Shown here: positions 27,211-36,791 of the stretch, piece by piece
How positions within the stretch are numbered: position 1 is the stretch's first letter
How the letters are laid out: the number at the start of each line of letters is the position of its first letter
The notes under the pieces: model-generated
The model's database searches: none
Told to the model about the DNA's origin: nothing
The model's input: the letters and a program-made list of their open reading frames with translations, nothing else
From: Methanomassiliicoccus sp.
GTDB lineage: Archaea; Thermoplasmatota; Thermoplasmata; Methanomassiliicoccales; Methanomassiliicoccaceae
Direction of reading: 5' to 3'
Assembly (NCBI GenBank): GCA_018262895.1
Contig: JADFDJ010000009.1
Span: forward strand, 60,590 to 124,589
Length of the DNA stretch: 64,000 nucleotides
Translations under genes and position numbers: made by a program

Positions 27211-27361
27211 TTATCATGGAACGCTTGATCTGCGCAGAACGTTATGGCTTGACGCCCAGGGGGCCTGTTCAATTCATGATGTTAGATCAAAGGCTGTGGC
27301 CTGTCGTTCACAAACGATACCTTAACCTGTATGGCGGGCATATGATAGTAAAGGAAACTAA

Positions 27362-27397
27362 GAAAAAATGCTGCTGTCGGCACAAGGCCGCCGACAG
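27362..27397 (-). terminator. Terminator of the small lysine-rich protein gene
   Basis: Minus strand: CTGTCGGC, eight-base loop, GCCGACAG, then CAGCATTTTTT. An eight-pair stem with a T-run, eleven bases past the stop of the 27408-27557 gene. Confidence 0.7.
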
Positions 27398-27407
27398 TGG
27401 AGTTACG

Positions 27408-27557
27408 TTACTTCTTCAGCTTCTTCTTGAGCTTGCTGCCAGCTTCCGAGAGGTCCTTCTTTAGCTCTCCGCCGACCTCCTTGACCTCAGAACCGACCTT
27501 CTTAGCTCCGTCCTTTATCTTGTCGTCGAACTCGAACTTTCCTTTCTTCTCAGCCAC
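27408..27557 (-). CDS. Small lysine-rich amphipathic helical protein
   Basis: 49 residues from a GTG at 27557. An in-frame ATG at 27575 lacks a ribosome site, whereas GGAGGT lies seven bases before the GTG, so the GTG is preferred. The chain is rich in lysine and glutamate with heptad-like spacing (KDGAKKVGSEVKEVGGELKK), like LEA/CsbD-type stress peptides, and ends KLKKKLKK. A strong terminator follows at once, supporting a real short transcript. Function unknown; a nucleic-acid or membrane-surface binding role is only a guess. Confidence 0.65.
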   Translation of the reverse strand: MAEKKGKFEFDDKIKDGAKKVGSEVKEVGGELKKDLSEAGSKLKKKLKK

Positions 27558-27653
27558 TTCTTTACCTCCACACATGGTATCGAGTTCTCGGATAAATGAT
27601 GTTTGCTTTTACTGACATCTCCTATTGATCGCCTGAGCTGGAGAAGCGGATAG

Positions 27654-27681
27654 AAAAAAAAGGAAGGGGGGCCTCGGCCCC
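27654..27681 (-). terminator. Terminator of the 27691-29448 surface-protein gene
   Basis: Minus strand: GGGGCC, GA, GGCCCC, then CCTTCCTTTTTTTT. It begins about ten bases past the stop codon. Confidence 0.75.
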
Positions 27682-27690
27682 TTGTGCCCC

Positions 27691-29448
27691 CTACTTCTTG
27701 CGTTTAAAGATTACCAACGCGCCGGCGACGACTATGGCAACTGCTACTATGCCTACCAGTAATAGGGGATTGCCCATCAGGTCTCCCAACAGATCGTTCT
27801 CCGTCGCATAGGCCACGTTGAAGCTCGTGGTGCCGGTGGCGGTCTGTCCGGAGGAGTCGGTGGCGCGCACGGTCAGATGGTGGGTCCCGTTGGTGAGGCC
27901 GCTGAAGGTGACCGATGTGGCCGCGGCATCGATGGTCGTGTAGCTACCCCCATCCAGGGAATACTCCAGCTTGGTTATGGTGGAGGCCTCGAAGGGCAGG
28001 GCGAAGTTGACGGTCACGTTACCGTCGGGGTAGGTCTTGCCGCTGTCGGAGAACACCACGGTGGTAGATGCCTCAGAGAGGGTGAAGACCTCGCTCTTAA
28101 CGCTCTCGTTGTTGCCTGCCAGATCGGTGGCGTAGTACTCCACGGTGTGCTGTCCGTTGGTCAGGACGGTGATGTTGCCCGTGTATATGGTCCAGCTACC
28201 GCCGTTCAGCCTGTAGGTCATCGCCCCTACTCCCGATACCGCATCTGTTGCGGTGAGGTTAATGCTGACATGGCCGGTGTAGGAACTACCGGACTTTATC
28301 CCGCTGACGGAGATGCTGCTGCTCGGGGCCACACCATCCACGATGGTCCAAGCATCCGCCGTGCTGGGGGCATCCTCCACGACATCGAGCTGATCGGTGG
28401 CACGAGTGTAGAACTCGTACTTGCCGTCGGAGGGGGCCACGAAGTCGATGGGGCTGGAAACGAACTTGCCGTCAGGCCTCAAGGAGGTCGTGTACTTGGT
28501 CCAACTTCCGGTCTCATCCACGCGGTACCATAGGGTGATCCACTTCAGTCCCACTTGGGGGTCGTTGTCCGTGTAGCTAACCGGGAAGCTGCGGCCGCTG
28601 TAGGTCGGGAGGTCGGAGACCTCGGAGGCCAGGGGGAGGGTGGGCAGGGGGTCTGAGCCGACGACGGTTATATCATCGAGGAACACACCTTCCTTCATAC
28701 CGCCGTTGATGATGGTTATCCCCTCGGATGCGAACGCATCGATCTCATCCCCTCCCACGGGAGCAACGGTGCCGGAAACAAACTCGAAGCCCACCATGGT
28801 GGCGTCCTTCGGCAGGTTCAAGCTAACCTGGATCCAGCTCTTTGCCGTAGCCTGCTGATAGGTGTCCGTCCACAGAACATGCTTCGTGAGGTTGCCTGCC
28901 GCCGTAGAGCCGGTGTAATATATGGCGTTCAGGAAGTCATAGCCTACAAGGGTGTTGTTGCTGGGTTGCCTGGCGTCGGATTGGCCGGTATCCGAGTAGA
29001 ACCAGAAGGTCATGGTGAGGGTGCCGTAGTACCTCACGTTCGGATCAAGCGTTTTTCGCATGATGGAATCCTGCTCGGTGTCGTACCTCATCACCCAGTT
29101 GCTCTGATCGGAGCTGGAGCTCGCGGTGATGTTGGTGTCGAGGCACTGGGCGCCGCCCTTGGTGTAGTGGGAGTTGTAGCCGATCTTGGCGCAGTAAACG
29201 GCATGGGTGCCTCCATGGACCTCATGCATCGTACGGCACCAGTAATCGCTGTCGGTCGATAGATTGGCCTTATTGGCGTCATACCTCTCCCACTGCGCGT
29301 CCCAGAGCGCATAGGTGGCTTCCTCGGCGGTCTCCGAGATGAACGTCTCCGAGGCACCGGACGCCGACGCACCCATGGGCAGTACGGTGATGGTCAAGCA
29401 CATGCAAAGTAACAAAGAGAAGAGCGAGCGGACTGTGGTTGGTCTCAC
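27691..29448 (-). CDS. C-terminally anchored surface protein with Ig-like repeats (paralogue of the 41902 gene)
   Basis: 585 residues. Signal peptide about 1-30, then a unique N-terminal domain (about 35-270) with WCRTMHEVHGGTHAVYC, FWFYSDTGQSDARQP and WTDTYQQATAKSWIQVS. Two or three beta-sandwich repeats follow, one of the OmpL47-like type (TYRLNGGSWTIYTG then GQHTVEYYATDLAGN). A C-terminal helix (about 560-581) with an FKRKK tail anchors it. The same architecture, domain by domain, is encoded at 41902-43668. Start is a GTG; no ribosome site is visible, but a TATA-like AAATTTATAG lies about 40 bases upstream. Probably binds a ligand or structures the envelope. Confidence 0.85.
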   Translation of the reverse strand: MRPTTVRSLFSLLLCMCLTITVLPMGASASGASETFISETAEEATYALWDAQWERYDANKANLSTDSDYWCRTMHEVHGGTHAVYCAKIGYNSHYTKGGAQCLDTNITASSSSDQSNWVMRYDTEQDSIMRKTLDPNVRYYGTLTMTFWFYSDTGQSDARQPSNNTLVGYDFLNAIYYTGSTAAGNLTKHVLWTDTYQQATAKSWIQVSLNLPKDATMVGFEFVSGTVAPVGGDEIDAFASEGITIINGGMKEGVFLDDITVVGSDPLPTLPLASEVSDLPTYSGRSFPVSYTDNDPQVGLKWITLWYRVDETGSWTKYTTSLRPDGKFVSSPIDFVAPSDGKYEFYTRATDQLDVVEDAPSTADAWTIVDGVAPSSSISVSGIKSGSSYTGHVSINLTATDAVSGVGAMTYRLNGGSWTIYTGNITVLTNGQHTVEYYATDLAGNNESVKSEVFTLSEASTTVVFSDSGKTYPDGNVTVNFALPFEASTITKLEYSLDGGSYTTIDAAATSVTFSGLTNGTHHLTVRATDSSGQTATGTTSFNVAYATENDLLGDLMGNPLLLVGIVAVAIVVAGALVIFKRKK

Positions 29449-29682
29449 ATCGGTCGAATTAACAACCGGGCCTCATAAACTTTGCTATAAATTTAGCTCA
29501 AAGAGATTTTTATTTCCACATTAGGATAATTTATAATAATGGTGATTGGAATCGGTATCGATAAAGATAATAAAAATCGTCAGTGGTCCTTCGTAGATGT
29601 CAAGTTGCTCATTATCGTTCCCGGTGAACGACTACCCTCTGATGAGCTGATGAATGAAAAAGAAATCGAAAAGGGTTTGGGC

Positions 29683-31965
29683 TCACTTCTTCCCGCGCCT
29701 GGACCTGAGGAAAAGAAGCGCGCCCACGGCTGCTACGGCGACAATGCCGATGATCGCCAGGAGCTCCATGCTTAGTCCCCCTATACCGCCGCTGCTAGCG
29801 GACAGGGTCGGCATTCCCACCAGGACGGCATGCGATGAGTGGGTGTAGGTGAAGGTCAGAACCCAGTAATCTCCCATCTCCGAGACCGAGTACTCGATGT
29901 CATCCTGGTCCAACTGGACGTTCACGCTGGTCCCATCGGCGACGAGGCTCTTGGCGATGAAGACCTTGGTGATACCAGTGGTCCCGCTCTCGCCGCTCAC
30001 AGTGAACCGAAGCTCCTTGGTGCTGGAGCTGAACGTCAGGTCGGTGACGGTAGATGTCGACTGGACCGAGAATGCGTTCTTGCCCTCGTACGGGGATACG
30101 GTCAGGGATACGTTCGAGTAGAAGAACTGGGTAGCAAATCCCAGCTGACCGCGGGCCTGGATCACGTAGTTCGAGGTGGCCGTGGGTATGAAGGAGACGG
30201 TGCCCTTCCCCTCGCTGTCGGTAGTGAGGGTCGCGAACTTCCCCGAACTGTAGCTCGCTCCTGCGTCAACGGACTGGAAGAACTCCAGGTTGATACCGGG
30301 CATGGGAGCGCCCGTGGCATAGTCGGTCACCAGGACGTTGGCGGTCACATCAGAGCCCAGGGTCGTCTTTATGGACGTAAGGTCCATGGTTATGTTGAGG
30401 GCCTGGTAAACTGAGAAGTACCTCTCGGCCGTCACAGTGTTTCCATCAGCGTCCTCTCCCCGGACCTTGACCGAGTGGGGTCCCGCGATCAGCTTGTCGA
30501 AGATATGGTACGTGGACGAGCCCTTATCTATCCATGTCCCGTTATCGATCGAGACCCAGTAGTTGGACAGACCCTTGCCGGCCAGGTCGGAGTCGGAGTC
30601 ATATCCGGTCCAAGCCACGACGACGTTCCTGGGGCTGATGGCCTCTCCTACCACCATGTCTCCCCTGAGGGTCGATGTGATCTCGAGAGAAGGCCGGTCA
30701 GGGTTCTGGGCCAGGGAGGATACGCTGCTCCCGCCCAGGCCCCAGGCGCTCCTGGCCATTATCGTGTAGTTGTAGGAGGTCCATTCCCCTGCCATGTTGT
30801 CAGAGTAGGACAGCTGGCCAGGTCCGACATCGAACACGGCCCCGTCGCTGCGCACTATACGATAGCCTGTGATATCAGGACCCAGGGCATAGGTCGGGGC
30901 GGACCAGGATAGTGTAATGCTGCTACCCCCGACCGACAGATCAGTAATGGCAGGAGCGTTGATGATGTATCTGTAAGGGTGGTTATCGACATTGTTGGTG
31001 CCCACGTAGTGAGTCTGTACCGCTTGTCCGTTCCAATCGACGGATGTGCCGCTGAAGCTGCCGTTCTGCCCCAGGGCTGAATTGTATTGGTTACCCCAGT
31101 AGTTGCCGATGCCGCCGCTGGAGTTCCACCGGTTGGTGGACATCATCAGACCTATGTTGATCTGATTGGATGTGCTGGAGGTGATGAAGGCGTTACCGTA
31201 GAACAGGTTGTTCGAGCCTTCCACGCTCATCAGGGCGTTGCCATATCCGTTGCATGCCACAAGATTTCCGACGAAGGAGTTGTCCGAGCAGCTGCTTCCC
31301 ATCCAGACGCCCGGTCCCTGGTTGTACGAGAAGTTGTTGCCCTCAACGCTCGCGTGGTTGGAGCTCATCATGAACAGGGCATAGAAGCAACCGGTGACGG
31401 TATTGTTCCTGAGCTCAGCGCTTGCGGCGTAGGCAAGTTCTATCCCCAGGCTCCACTCATTGGTGCCGGGACCGGTGATGGTGCAGTTGGATACCTCGAT
31501 GCCGCTGCTAGCTCCTCCGCTGCCCTCAGTTCCGATGAGTATGTTCTTGGTGAATCCGTTCACAATGCAGTTGTCGATCCTCCCGTTGGAGGCATTGTAG
31601 ATCTGTATGCCGTATGGTGAAAGCATCAGATCGCTGAAGATATCTCCAGTCAGGACCATGTCGCGGATCACGAAGTGCGATGTCACGTTCGCCACCAGGA
31701 TCGCCGGCCCAGCCGAGGTCCAGGTTATGGATTCGCCCTCTAGAACATAAGGGTCGTTAACGGTCCCGGACCCGGAGCATCGCCCTTCAGTGACAGCCTG
31801 TGTGAAATCGCTTTCAGAGTCGATGATCAACCTCGAGGCAGGTGCCGAGGTAGGCGGAGCATCGGCCGGACCGGCCGCGGAAACGGCTGATCCCATGACA
31901 GATACCAAGCCTCCTGTCAACAACATCAGGCAGAGAAGCACAGATGACGCGCGAACCTTCGTCAT
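29683..31965 (-). CDS. Anchored surface protein with right-handed beta-helix, Fn3-like and Ig-like domains
   Basis: 760 residues from the ATG at 31965; an in-frame ATG at 31989 has no ribosome site and would put non-hydrophobic residues before the signal peptide MTKVRASSVLLCLMLLTGG. A beta-helix of NosD/PbH1 type (about 85-320) is marked by repeated short units such as IDNCIVNG, VSNCTITG, LRNNTVTG and VEGNNFSYN. An Fn3-like domain (SVGGSSITLSWSAPTY) and Ig-like domains follow, and the chain ends with a helix and LRSRRGKK tail. Beta-helices of this kind often bind or cleave polysaccharides; no catalytic residues were identified. Confidence 0.85.
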   Translation of the reverse strand: MTKVRASSVLLCLMLLTGGLVSVMGSAVSAAGPADAPPTSAPASRLIIDSESDFTQAVTEGRCSGSGTVNDPYVLEGESITWTSAGPAILVANVTSHFVIRDMVLTGDIFSDLMLSPYGIQIYNASNGRIDNCIVNGFTKNILIGTEGSGGASSGIEVSNCTITGPGTNEWSLGIELAYAASAELRNNTVTGCFYALFMMSSNHASVEGNNFSYNQGPGVWMGSSCSDNSFVGNLVACNGYGNALMSVEGSNNLFYGNAFITSSTSNQINIGLMMSTNRWNSSGGIGNYWGNQYNSALGQNGSFSGTSVDWNGQAVQTHYVGTNNVDNHPYRYIINAPAITDLSVGGSSITLSWSAPTYALGPDITGYRIVRSDGAVFDVGPGQLSYSDNMAGEWTSYNYTIMARSAWGLGGSSVSSLAQNPDRPSLEITSTLRGDMVVGEAISPRNVVVAWTGYDSDSDLAGKGLSNYWVSIDNGTWIDKGSSTYHIFDKLIAGPHSVKVRGEDADGNTVTAERYFSVYQALNITMDLTSIKTTLGSDVTANVLVTDYATGAPMPGINLEFFQSVDAGASYSSGKFATLTTDSEGKGTVSFIPTATSNYVIQARGQLGFATQFFYSNVSLTVSPYEGKNAFSVQSTSTVTDLTFSSSTKELRFTVSGESGTTGITKVFIAKSLVADGTSVNVQLDQDDIEYSVSEMGDYWVLTFTYTHSSHAVLVGMPTLSASSGGIGGLSMELLAIIGIVAVAAVGALLFLRSRRGKK

Positions 31966-32203
31966 GATACCACACCATAAAGTGGTCATTATGGACGGTC
32001 AGTTCCAACATGAAGGTAACATCCAGATTATCGTACTTGATTCTTAGAATGTAAATCCCTAGTATTAGTCCAAAGAGGAGCGGCATGTACCTTGTGCAGG
32101 AGCCTTCATGTGTGCTCCACCCCCCATACCCGATCAACAGGAATGAAATTATCCTTAGAATAAGGCTCCTTGACCATCAAGCATTTTATCTCAGTTCCAT
32201 CTC

Positions 32204-32449
32204 TCAGGTCGTCCTTGCCTTCCCCCAGAACGTCAGGTAGATGATGAGGCAGATGAAGCTCAGCAGAAAGGAGGAGATGCCCAGGTTCAGGAAGGTGAGC
32301 CCTGGAACATTGTCAATGAATTGATTGCTGGGGTACACAACCTCACTGGTAGTGAACACTATCCTGATGCAAATGTATGCCCATAACAGAAGGCTGTAGA
32401 GCCAGGTGGAGAGTACCACGGCCTTAAGAAAGCGGGACGTTAGGCTCAT
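32204..32449 (-). CDS. Small membrane protein with two helices
   Basis: 81 residues with two hydrophobic helices (about 8-30 and 50-73) joined by a short outside loop. Codon use is compatible with coding and the ATG is at 32449. Not recognised. It is isolated between the beta-helix protein and the TrmB regulator, on the same strand as both. Confidence 0.6.
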   Translation of the reverse strand: MSLTSRFLKAVVLSTWLYSLLLWAYICIRIVFTTSEVVYPSNQFIDNVPGLTFLNLGISSFLLSFICLIIYLTFWGKARTT

Positions 32450-32580
32450 GGCATCGTACTATATCGAAACCCTCATTTTAACCCACCTATTTGTTGGATG
32501 ATGTGGGAACGATGGGCTGGCACTCACCCATATGTCCCGGCCATGTCCTCTTGCGATGGTGTGCTGGCTACCCGTTGTTG

Positions 32581-33381
32581 TCACTTACTGTTGTTGGAGT
32601 CCTTTACTTCCTCCGACAGTCCCAATAGGATCTTCGCGGTCTCCCTGCTCAGCAAGCTCATGACTGTGCCGGTGATAACAATGGCCCTGTGGACATCCCC
32701 CTCCTTTGTGAGCACGAGAGTGGAATCACTATCGACCAGGAGCAGCAGCTCTATGCAGTATCTGCTGTCACCGGTGACGAACCCCTTCTCGGTCAGCTCC
32801 CCCTCCCACTCCCCGGGCGGGTCCATTGGGACCAGCCTCATGATCTTGGCCTTCCCCAGGTGCCCTACGAAGCTCTCCGCCTTCCGCACCAAAACGACAG
32901 AGACCGGAATGACCTTCGACCGGTCGGCCAACAGCTTGGCGTACCTTATCACGTTCCTATTGTTGAAGCAAATGAAAACTATGTTGTCCTTCGCCGACCT
33001 GAGGAGATCTGTGATCTTGTGGTCGATGGAATACTGGCCCGTCAATGTCCAAACAGGGTTCTCCACCTTCTCCGCCTTCCGGTTGATCTCGTTCAGCTCC
33101 TTCACGATCTCATCGTTGGCATGCTTGATCTCCTCCATCAGGTTCTGGGAAGCGATCAGGGGATCATTGGCACGGTAGCATATGGGCGTGGAGTTGCTGA
33201 CCTGAACAAAGCCTCTCTCCGCAAGGCGCTCCATGATATCGTAGGCTCGGGACCGCGGAACGCCGCTCTCCACGCTGATCTCCTTGACCGTCCCCTCCCC
33301 CAGGGCCACCGTGGCGACGTAGGCCCGGGCCTCGTACTCGCTCAAACCAAGCCTCATGAAGTGCTCAATGACTGAAATCAT
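32581..33381 (-). CDS. TrmB-family transcriptional regulator
   Basis: 266 residues. Winged-helix DNA-binding domain about 8-70 (LGLSEYEARAYVATVALGEG; SGVPRSRAYDIMERLAERGF), a short coiled linker (about 83-108), then the phospholipase-D-like effector domain typical of TrmB proteins (LLRSAKDNIVFICFNNRNV). TrmB proteins sense small molecules, often sugars, and repress or activate neighbouring transport genes. It is divergent from the MMPL transporter with 77 bases between starts, so regulation of that gene and of itself is inferred. The promoter suggests a leaderless mRNA. Confidence 0.92.
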   Translation of the reverse strand: MISVIEHFMRLGLSEYEARAYVATVALGEGTVKEISVESGVPRSRAYDIMERLAERGFVQVSNSTPICYRANDPLIASQNLMEEIKHANDEIVKELNEINRKAEKVENPVWTLTGQYSIDHKITDLLRSAKDNIVFICFNNRNVIRYAKLLADRSKVIPVSVVLVRKAESFVGHLGKAKIMRLVPMDPPGEWEGELTEKGFVTGDSRYCIELLLLVDSDSTLVLTKEGDVHRAIVITGTVMSLLSRETAKILLGLSEEVKDSNNSK

Positions 33382-33397
33382 GTCACTGCACTGATGA

Positions 33398-33440
33398 CAA
33401 CAAACTTATTAACAATGGTAGGTTTGCCATCTTACAACCC
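33398..33440. promoter_or_regulatory. Shared divergent promoter core of the TrmB and MMPL genes
   Basis: The AT-rich ACAACAAACTTATTAACAAT contains overlapping TATA-like elements for both strands (CTTATTAAC for plus, GTTAATAAG for minus). Imperfect inverted CAAAC..GTTTG lies around it. One bound regulator could block both directions. Confidence 0.4.
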
Positions 33441-33458
33441 CTGGGGAAGGTAAAAAGA

Positions 33459-36389
33459 ATGATATTCGAAAAGATCGCTGATTTTGTTACCAAGCACTAC
33501 AAGCTGATCATCGTGTTCTGGCTCGTTGCCTTGCTCGTGTCGGTCCCCGCGATCATGTCGGTGGACCAGGCGGTCCAGTATGAGACGGACTTCGGCACGG
33601 GAGATGGGTACGAGTCCCTCCAGGCCCAGAAAATAATCGATGAGTATTTCCAAACGTCGGTGGCCAACGGCACGTTGCTGGTCCTGCTCCAGGGGAATGA
33701 TGTCACCGACGTCTCCGCTAGGGACTTCGTGCTGAAGCTTCAGGAAACTATCGACAGCTCTCAGGACCTGAGGTATTACCAGAACTTTTCATCGATATAT
33801 ACTTACTACAGCAGCATGGTGCTGGAGAAGGGCATCCCACAGCTAGGGATGTCGATGCGCCCGGTTGAGCAGAGCGTGAACATGAGCGCCTTCCTACTCT
33901 GGGGCATTCCCGCGCTGCATGTGAGCAATTGGGGCCAGTCAGGCTCTGACGCCGCCGCATACACCGCGACCACAACGGCGCTTTCATCCTACCTCGCACA
34001 GTTCCAAGCGGATGCCAACACCACGGCCCTTGCCTTTGGCTACTACAATGCGTTCGCGGGAGCGTGGAACAACACCGTTGAGCCTGATCCGGTGACAAGG
34101 GCTACCTCCTGCGTGAACGCTGTCGCACCTACGTTCATCAACAACCTTCCCGATCAACAGACCAAAGCCCTTATGATGGCCGTTCTAAACGGTTTCGATC
34201 TCACATCCTTCAACAATCAGACCATTATTCGTTCGTTCGCCCTGAACACCATAGGATCTGCGGCCGGGATCACGAACATGACCTTCCTGCAGGAGGTGTA
34301 TGCTCTCGGGCCGGTCTACGAAGCCGCGGAGATCAACGAATATTCCCAAAATATCATCAAGAACGGGACGTTGGCCACCTATCCGATACCCATTCCCGAG
34401 CAGCTGGCGAGCAATTTCGTATCCTCCACCAACAACACGATGCTGCTCATGACCGCCTTCGATGTGGGGGCGGAATATACTGAGGATAATGGCGACAAGC
34501 CGATGCTCGAGAACGTCAACCTTCTACGTGACAAGATCGCCGCTGTGAAGGAGAGCACGGGATCGCCGCTCAACACCTATGTGACTGGTGACGCTGCCAT
34601 CTCATCGGATATGCAGGCTAGCTCAGAGAAGGACCTTATGATGATCGAACCCATCACGATAGTCATCATCCTTGTTCTCATGGGCATCCTGTTCAGATCC
34701 GTCCTTGCATGGGTCATTCCGCTCGGCGCGGTAGGCATCGCCGTCGGCATCAGCCAAGCGTTGGTGTTCGTCATCGGCTCTACTATAGCCGAGATCAACT
34801 ACACTGTCACCATAATGCTGTTCGCCATCCTCATGGGTGTCGGTACGGACTACTCGATCTTCATCGTCACCCGCTACCGGGAAGAGAGGATCAAGGGTGC
34901 TTCCAGGAAGGAGGCGGTACATACGTCGGTGACCTGGGCTGGCGAGTCCATCGTCACATCAGGTGCGACGGTAATAATCGCGTTCTTCTCCATGGCGATA
35001 GCCCAGTTCTCCTTCGTCCAGACCATGGGCCTGCTGCTGGGAATGGCGATCGTGGTCGCCCTGCTCATCGCCCTGACCTTCGTGCCAGCGCTCCTCATGC
35101 TTCTTGGTAACGGGGTCTTCTGGCCGAACAATGGGAAGAGGTTCCGGGACTACGCCGAGAAGGTGATGAAGAGGAAGGCGGCAGGAAACCACGGTTACTT
35201 CCACAAGGCAGCATCCTTCTCGGTCAAGCACGCGAAGGCGGTTATCATCGTGGCCATCCTGATCTCCGTTCCCTCAACGTACGTCTTCATGACCCAGGAG
35301 ACCAGCTTTGACTTCATAGGCAGCATGGGCAATCCAGAGAGCATTCAGGGCATGAACGCCATGACCGACGACTTCGGTGCCGGAAAGATCATGCCCACAC
35401 AGGTCGTGGTCACCGGGGACACTGTGGTGTATGACGGCAACTTCAATTATGAATATCTCGACGCCATCGATAATCTGACGGCCACTATGGTGGCCGATCC
35501 CATGGTCCAGCAGGTGACGGGTATCACTCGACCCTATGGTGAGTGGATCGATTACCGCAACCTTAGTGCCCTGAGCATCGAGACACAGGCCACTCTTCAG
35601 GCGGCAATGCTGCAGAGCGTGGGGAGCGACAACAAGAGCGTTCTTCTCACCGTGGTCCTCAAGGAACAGCCCCAGAAGGCCAGTGCAGTGGACTTCATGG
35701 CCACTCTCAGGGACCAGCTTGCCGACGCGAAGGCCGGTCTGCCCGCCCTCTCATCATCCGAAATCTTGGTGGGGGGATCGACGGCGACCCTCTATGATAT
35801 GAGCCTCAGTACATCGGAGCAGTTCACCAACATCGAGATACTTGTGATCATCGGCATCTTCATCGTACTGATGATAGTACTGGGCTCGATCCTGCTTCCG
35901 GTCTTCGCCATCATCTCCATAGCCATGAGCATCACCTGGGCCTTCGCCGCCGTGACCCTGGTGTTCGGCATGTGGCTGGGCCTGCCCATACTGTGGATCA
36001 TACCTCTGATCCTCTTCGTCATGCTCATGGGGATTGGTATGGACTACAACGTGTTCATCCTCACCCGCATCAGGGAGGAGGTCCACAAGGGCAAGGAGAT
36101 CAAGGAGGCGGTCGTGGACGCGGTCGACTGGACCGGCGGCATCATCACCGCCCTGGCACTGATAATGGCCGGAGCCTTCGGATCGATCATGTTGTCCAGC
36201 AACACGATGCTCCAGATGTTCGGTTTCGCCCTGGCCCTGGCTGTATTGCTGGATGCGATGGTGGTCCGGACATACATCGTGCCCGCGGCCATAGTGCTCA
36301 TGGGCAAGTGGGCATGGTGGGCCCCCGGGCGCCTCCAGCGCGAAGGTCGGGCGGAGAAGATGTCCAAGAAAGATATTGAGAAAGAGTAG
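33459..36389 (+). CDS. MMPL/RND-family membrane transporter
   Basis: 976 residues with the RND layout: one N-terminal helix (16-36), a large extracellular loop, five or six helices (about 390-560), a central cytoplasmic part, a second helix-loop-six-helix half. Each half carries the signature before helix 5: GVGTDYSIFIVTRYREE and GMGIDYNVFILTRIREE-type sequence. MMPL-type archaeal members export lipids or hydrophobic compounds using an ion gradient; the substrate here is unknown. The ATG follows GGAAGGT at seven bases. Divergent from the TrmB regulator, which probably controls it. Confidence 0.93.
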   Translation: MIFEKIADFVTKHYKLIIVFWLVALLVSVPAIMSVDQAVQYETDFGTGDGYESLQAQKIIDEYFQTSVANGTLLVLLQGNDVTDVSARDFVLKLQETIDSSQDLRYYQNFSSIYTYYSSMVLEKGIPQLGMSMRPVEQSVNMSAFLLWGIPALHVSNWGQSGSDAAAYTATTTALSSYLAQFQADANTTALAFGYYNAFAGAWNNTVEPDPVTRATSCVNAVAPTFINNLPDQQTKALMMAVLNGFDLTSFNNQTIIRSFALNTIGSAAGITNMTFLQEVYALGPVYEAAEINEYSQNIIKNGTLATYPIPIPEQLASNFVSSTNNTMLLMTAFDVGAEYTEDNGDKPMLENVNLLRDKIAAVKESTGSPLNTYVTGDAAISSDMQASSEKDLMMIEPITIVIILVLMGILFRSVLAWVIPLGAVGIAVGISQALVFVIGSTIAEINYTVTIMLFAILMGVGTDYSIFIVTRYREERIKGASRKEAVHTSVTWAGESIVTSGATVIIAFFSMAIAQFSFVQTMGLLLGMAIVVALLIALTFVPALLMLLGNGVFWPNNGKRFRDYAEKVMKRKAAGNHGYFHKAASFSVKHAKAVIIVAILISVPSTYVFMTQETSFDFIGSMGNPESIQGMNAMTDDFGAGKIMPTQVVVTGDTVVYDGNFNYEYLDAIDNLTATMVADPMVQQVTGITRPYGEWIDYRNLSALSIETQATLQAAMLQSVGSDNKSVLLTVVLKEQPQKASAVDFMATLRDQLADAKAGLPALSSSEILVGGSTATLYDMSLSTSEQFTNIEILVIIGIFIVLMIVLGSILLPVFAIISIAMSITWAFAAVTLVFGMWLGLPILWIIPLILFVMLMGIGMDYNVFILTRIREEVHKGKEIKEAVVDAVDWTGGIITALALIMAGAFGSIMLSSNTMLQMFGFALALAVLLDAMVVRTYIVPAAIVLMGKWAWWAPGRLQREGRAEKMSKKDIEKE

Positions 36390-36424
36390 GCGGGCTGCGA
36401 CCTGCCTGCCTCTTTAAACATTTT
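36389..36424 (+). terminator. Terminator of the MMPL transporter gene
   Basis: GGCGGGC (starting in the stop codon), loop, GCCTGCC with one G-U pair, then TCTTTAAACATTTTCC. Confidence 0.5.
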
Positions 36425-36791
36425 CCATCGTTATTTTCCTAAAACATCATTGTGTCATGGTTTTGTGTCTCTCAGGTAAAGGTGACTGAGTTCGATCAAG
36501 AACCGCAGGGACAGCCAGAAGCGGTATTTTCCCTGGCCTGCACCGGGACTGCAAAATGACTCCTCATCAGGCTTTGCGTTAGGAATAAACTACCTTCAAA
36601 TGCACTCGCGCCGTCATGATCGTTGCGCCGATAGAATGATGAAAATTAAATTAAAATAAAAAAATAGAGTGCTATTCGCTAATGTTATTGCGAACAGGGC
36701 ATTTTTTTCGTCAGCTTGCTCTTTTTATCGAAAAATATTATAGCGTATTTAATACCACCTATAGCACAACAAAACCAGGAAGTGGTGAACA
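36425..36791. other. AT-rich intergenic stretch
   Basis: No gene-length frame. It has a small inverted repeat TTCGC..GCGAA near 36676-36695 followed by CAGGGCATTTTTTT, which may be a second terminator or a small RNA end, and a likely promoter for the next gene near 36740-36755 (TATTATAGCGTATTTAATAC). Confidence 0.35.

Noticed and set aside
36640..36720. Small RNA or second terminator near the MMPL gene
   Set aside because: TTCGC..GCGAA before a T-run is suggestive, but the stem is only five pairs and there is no promoter evidence.
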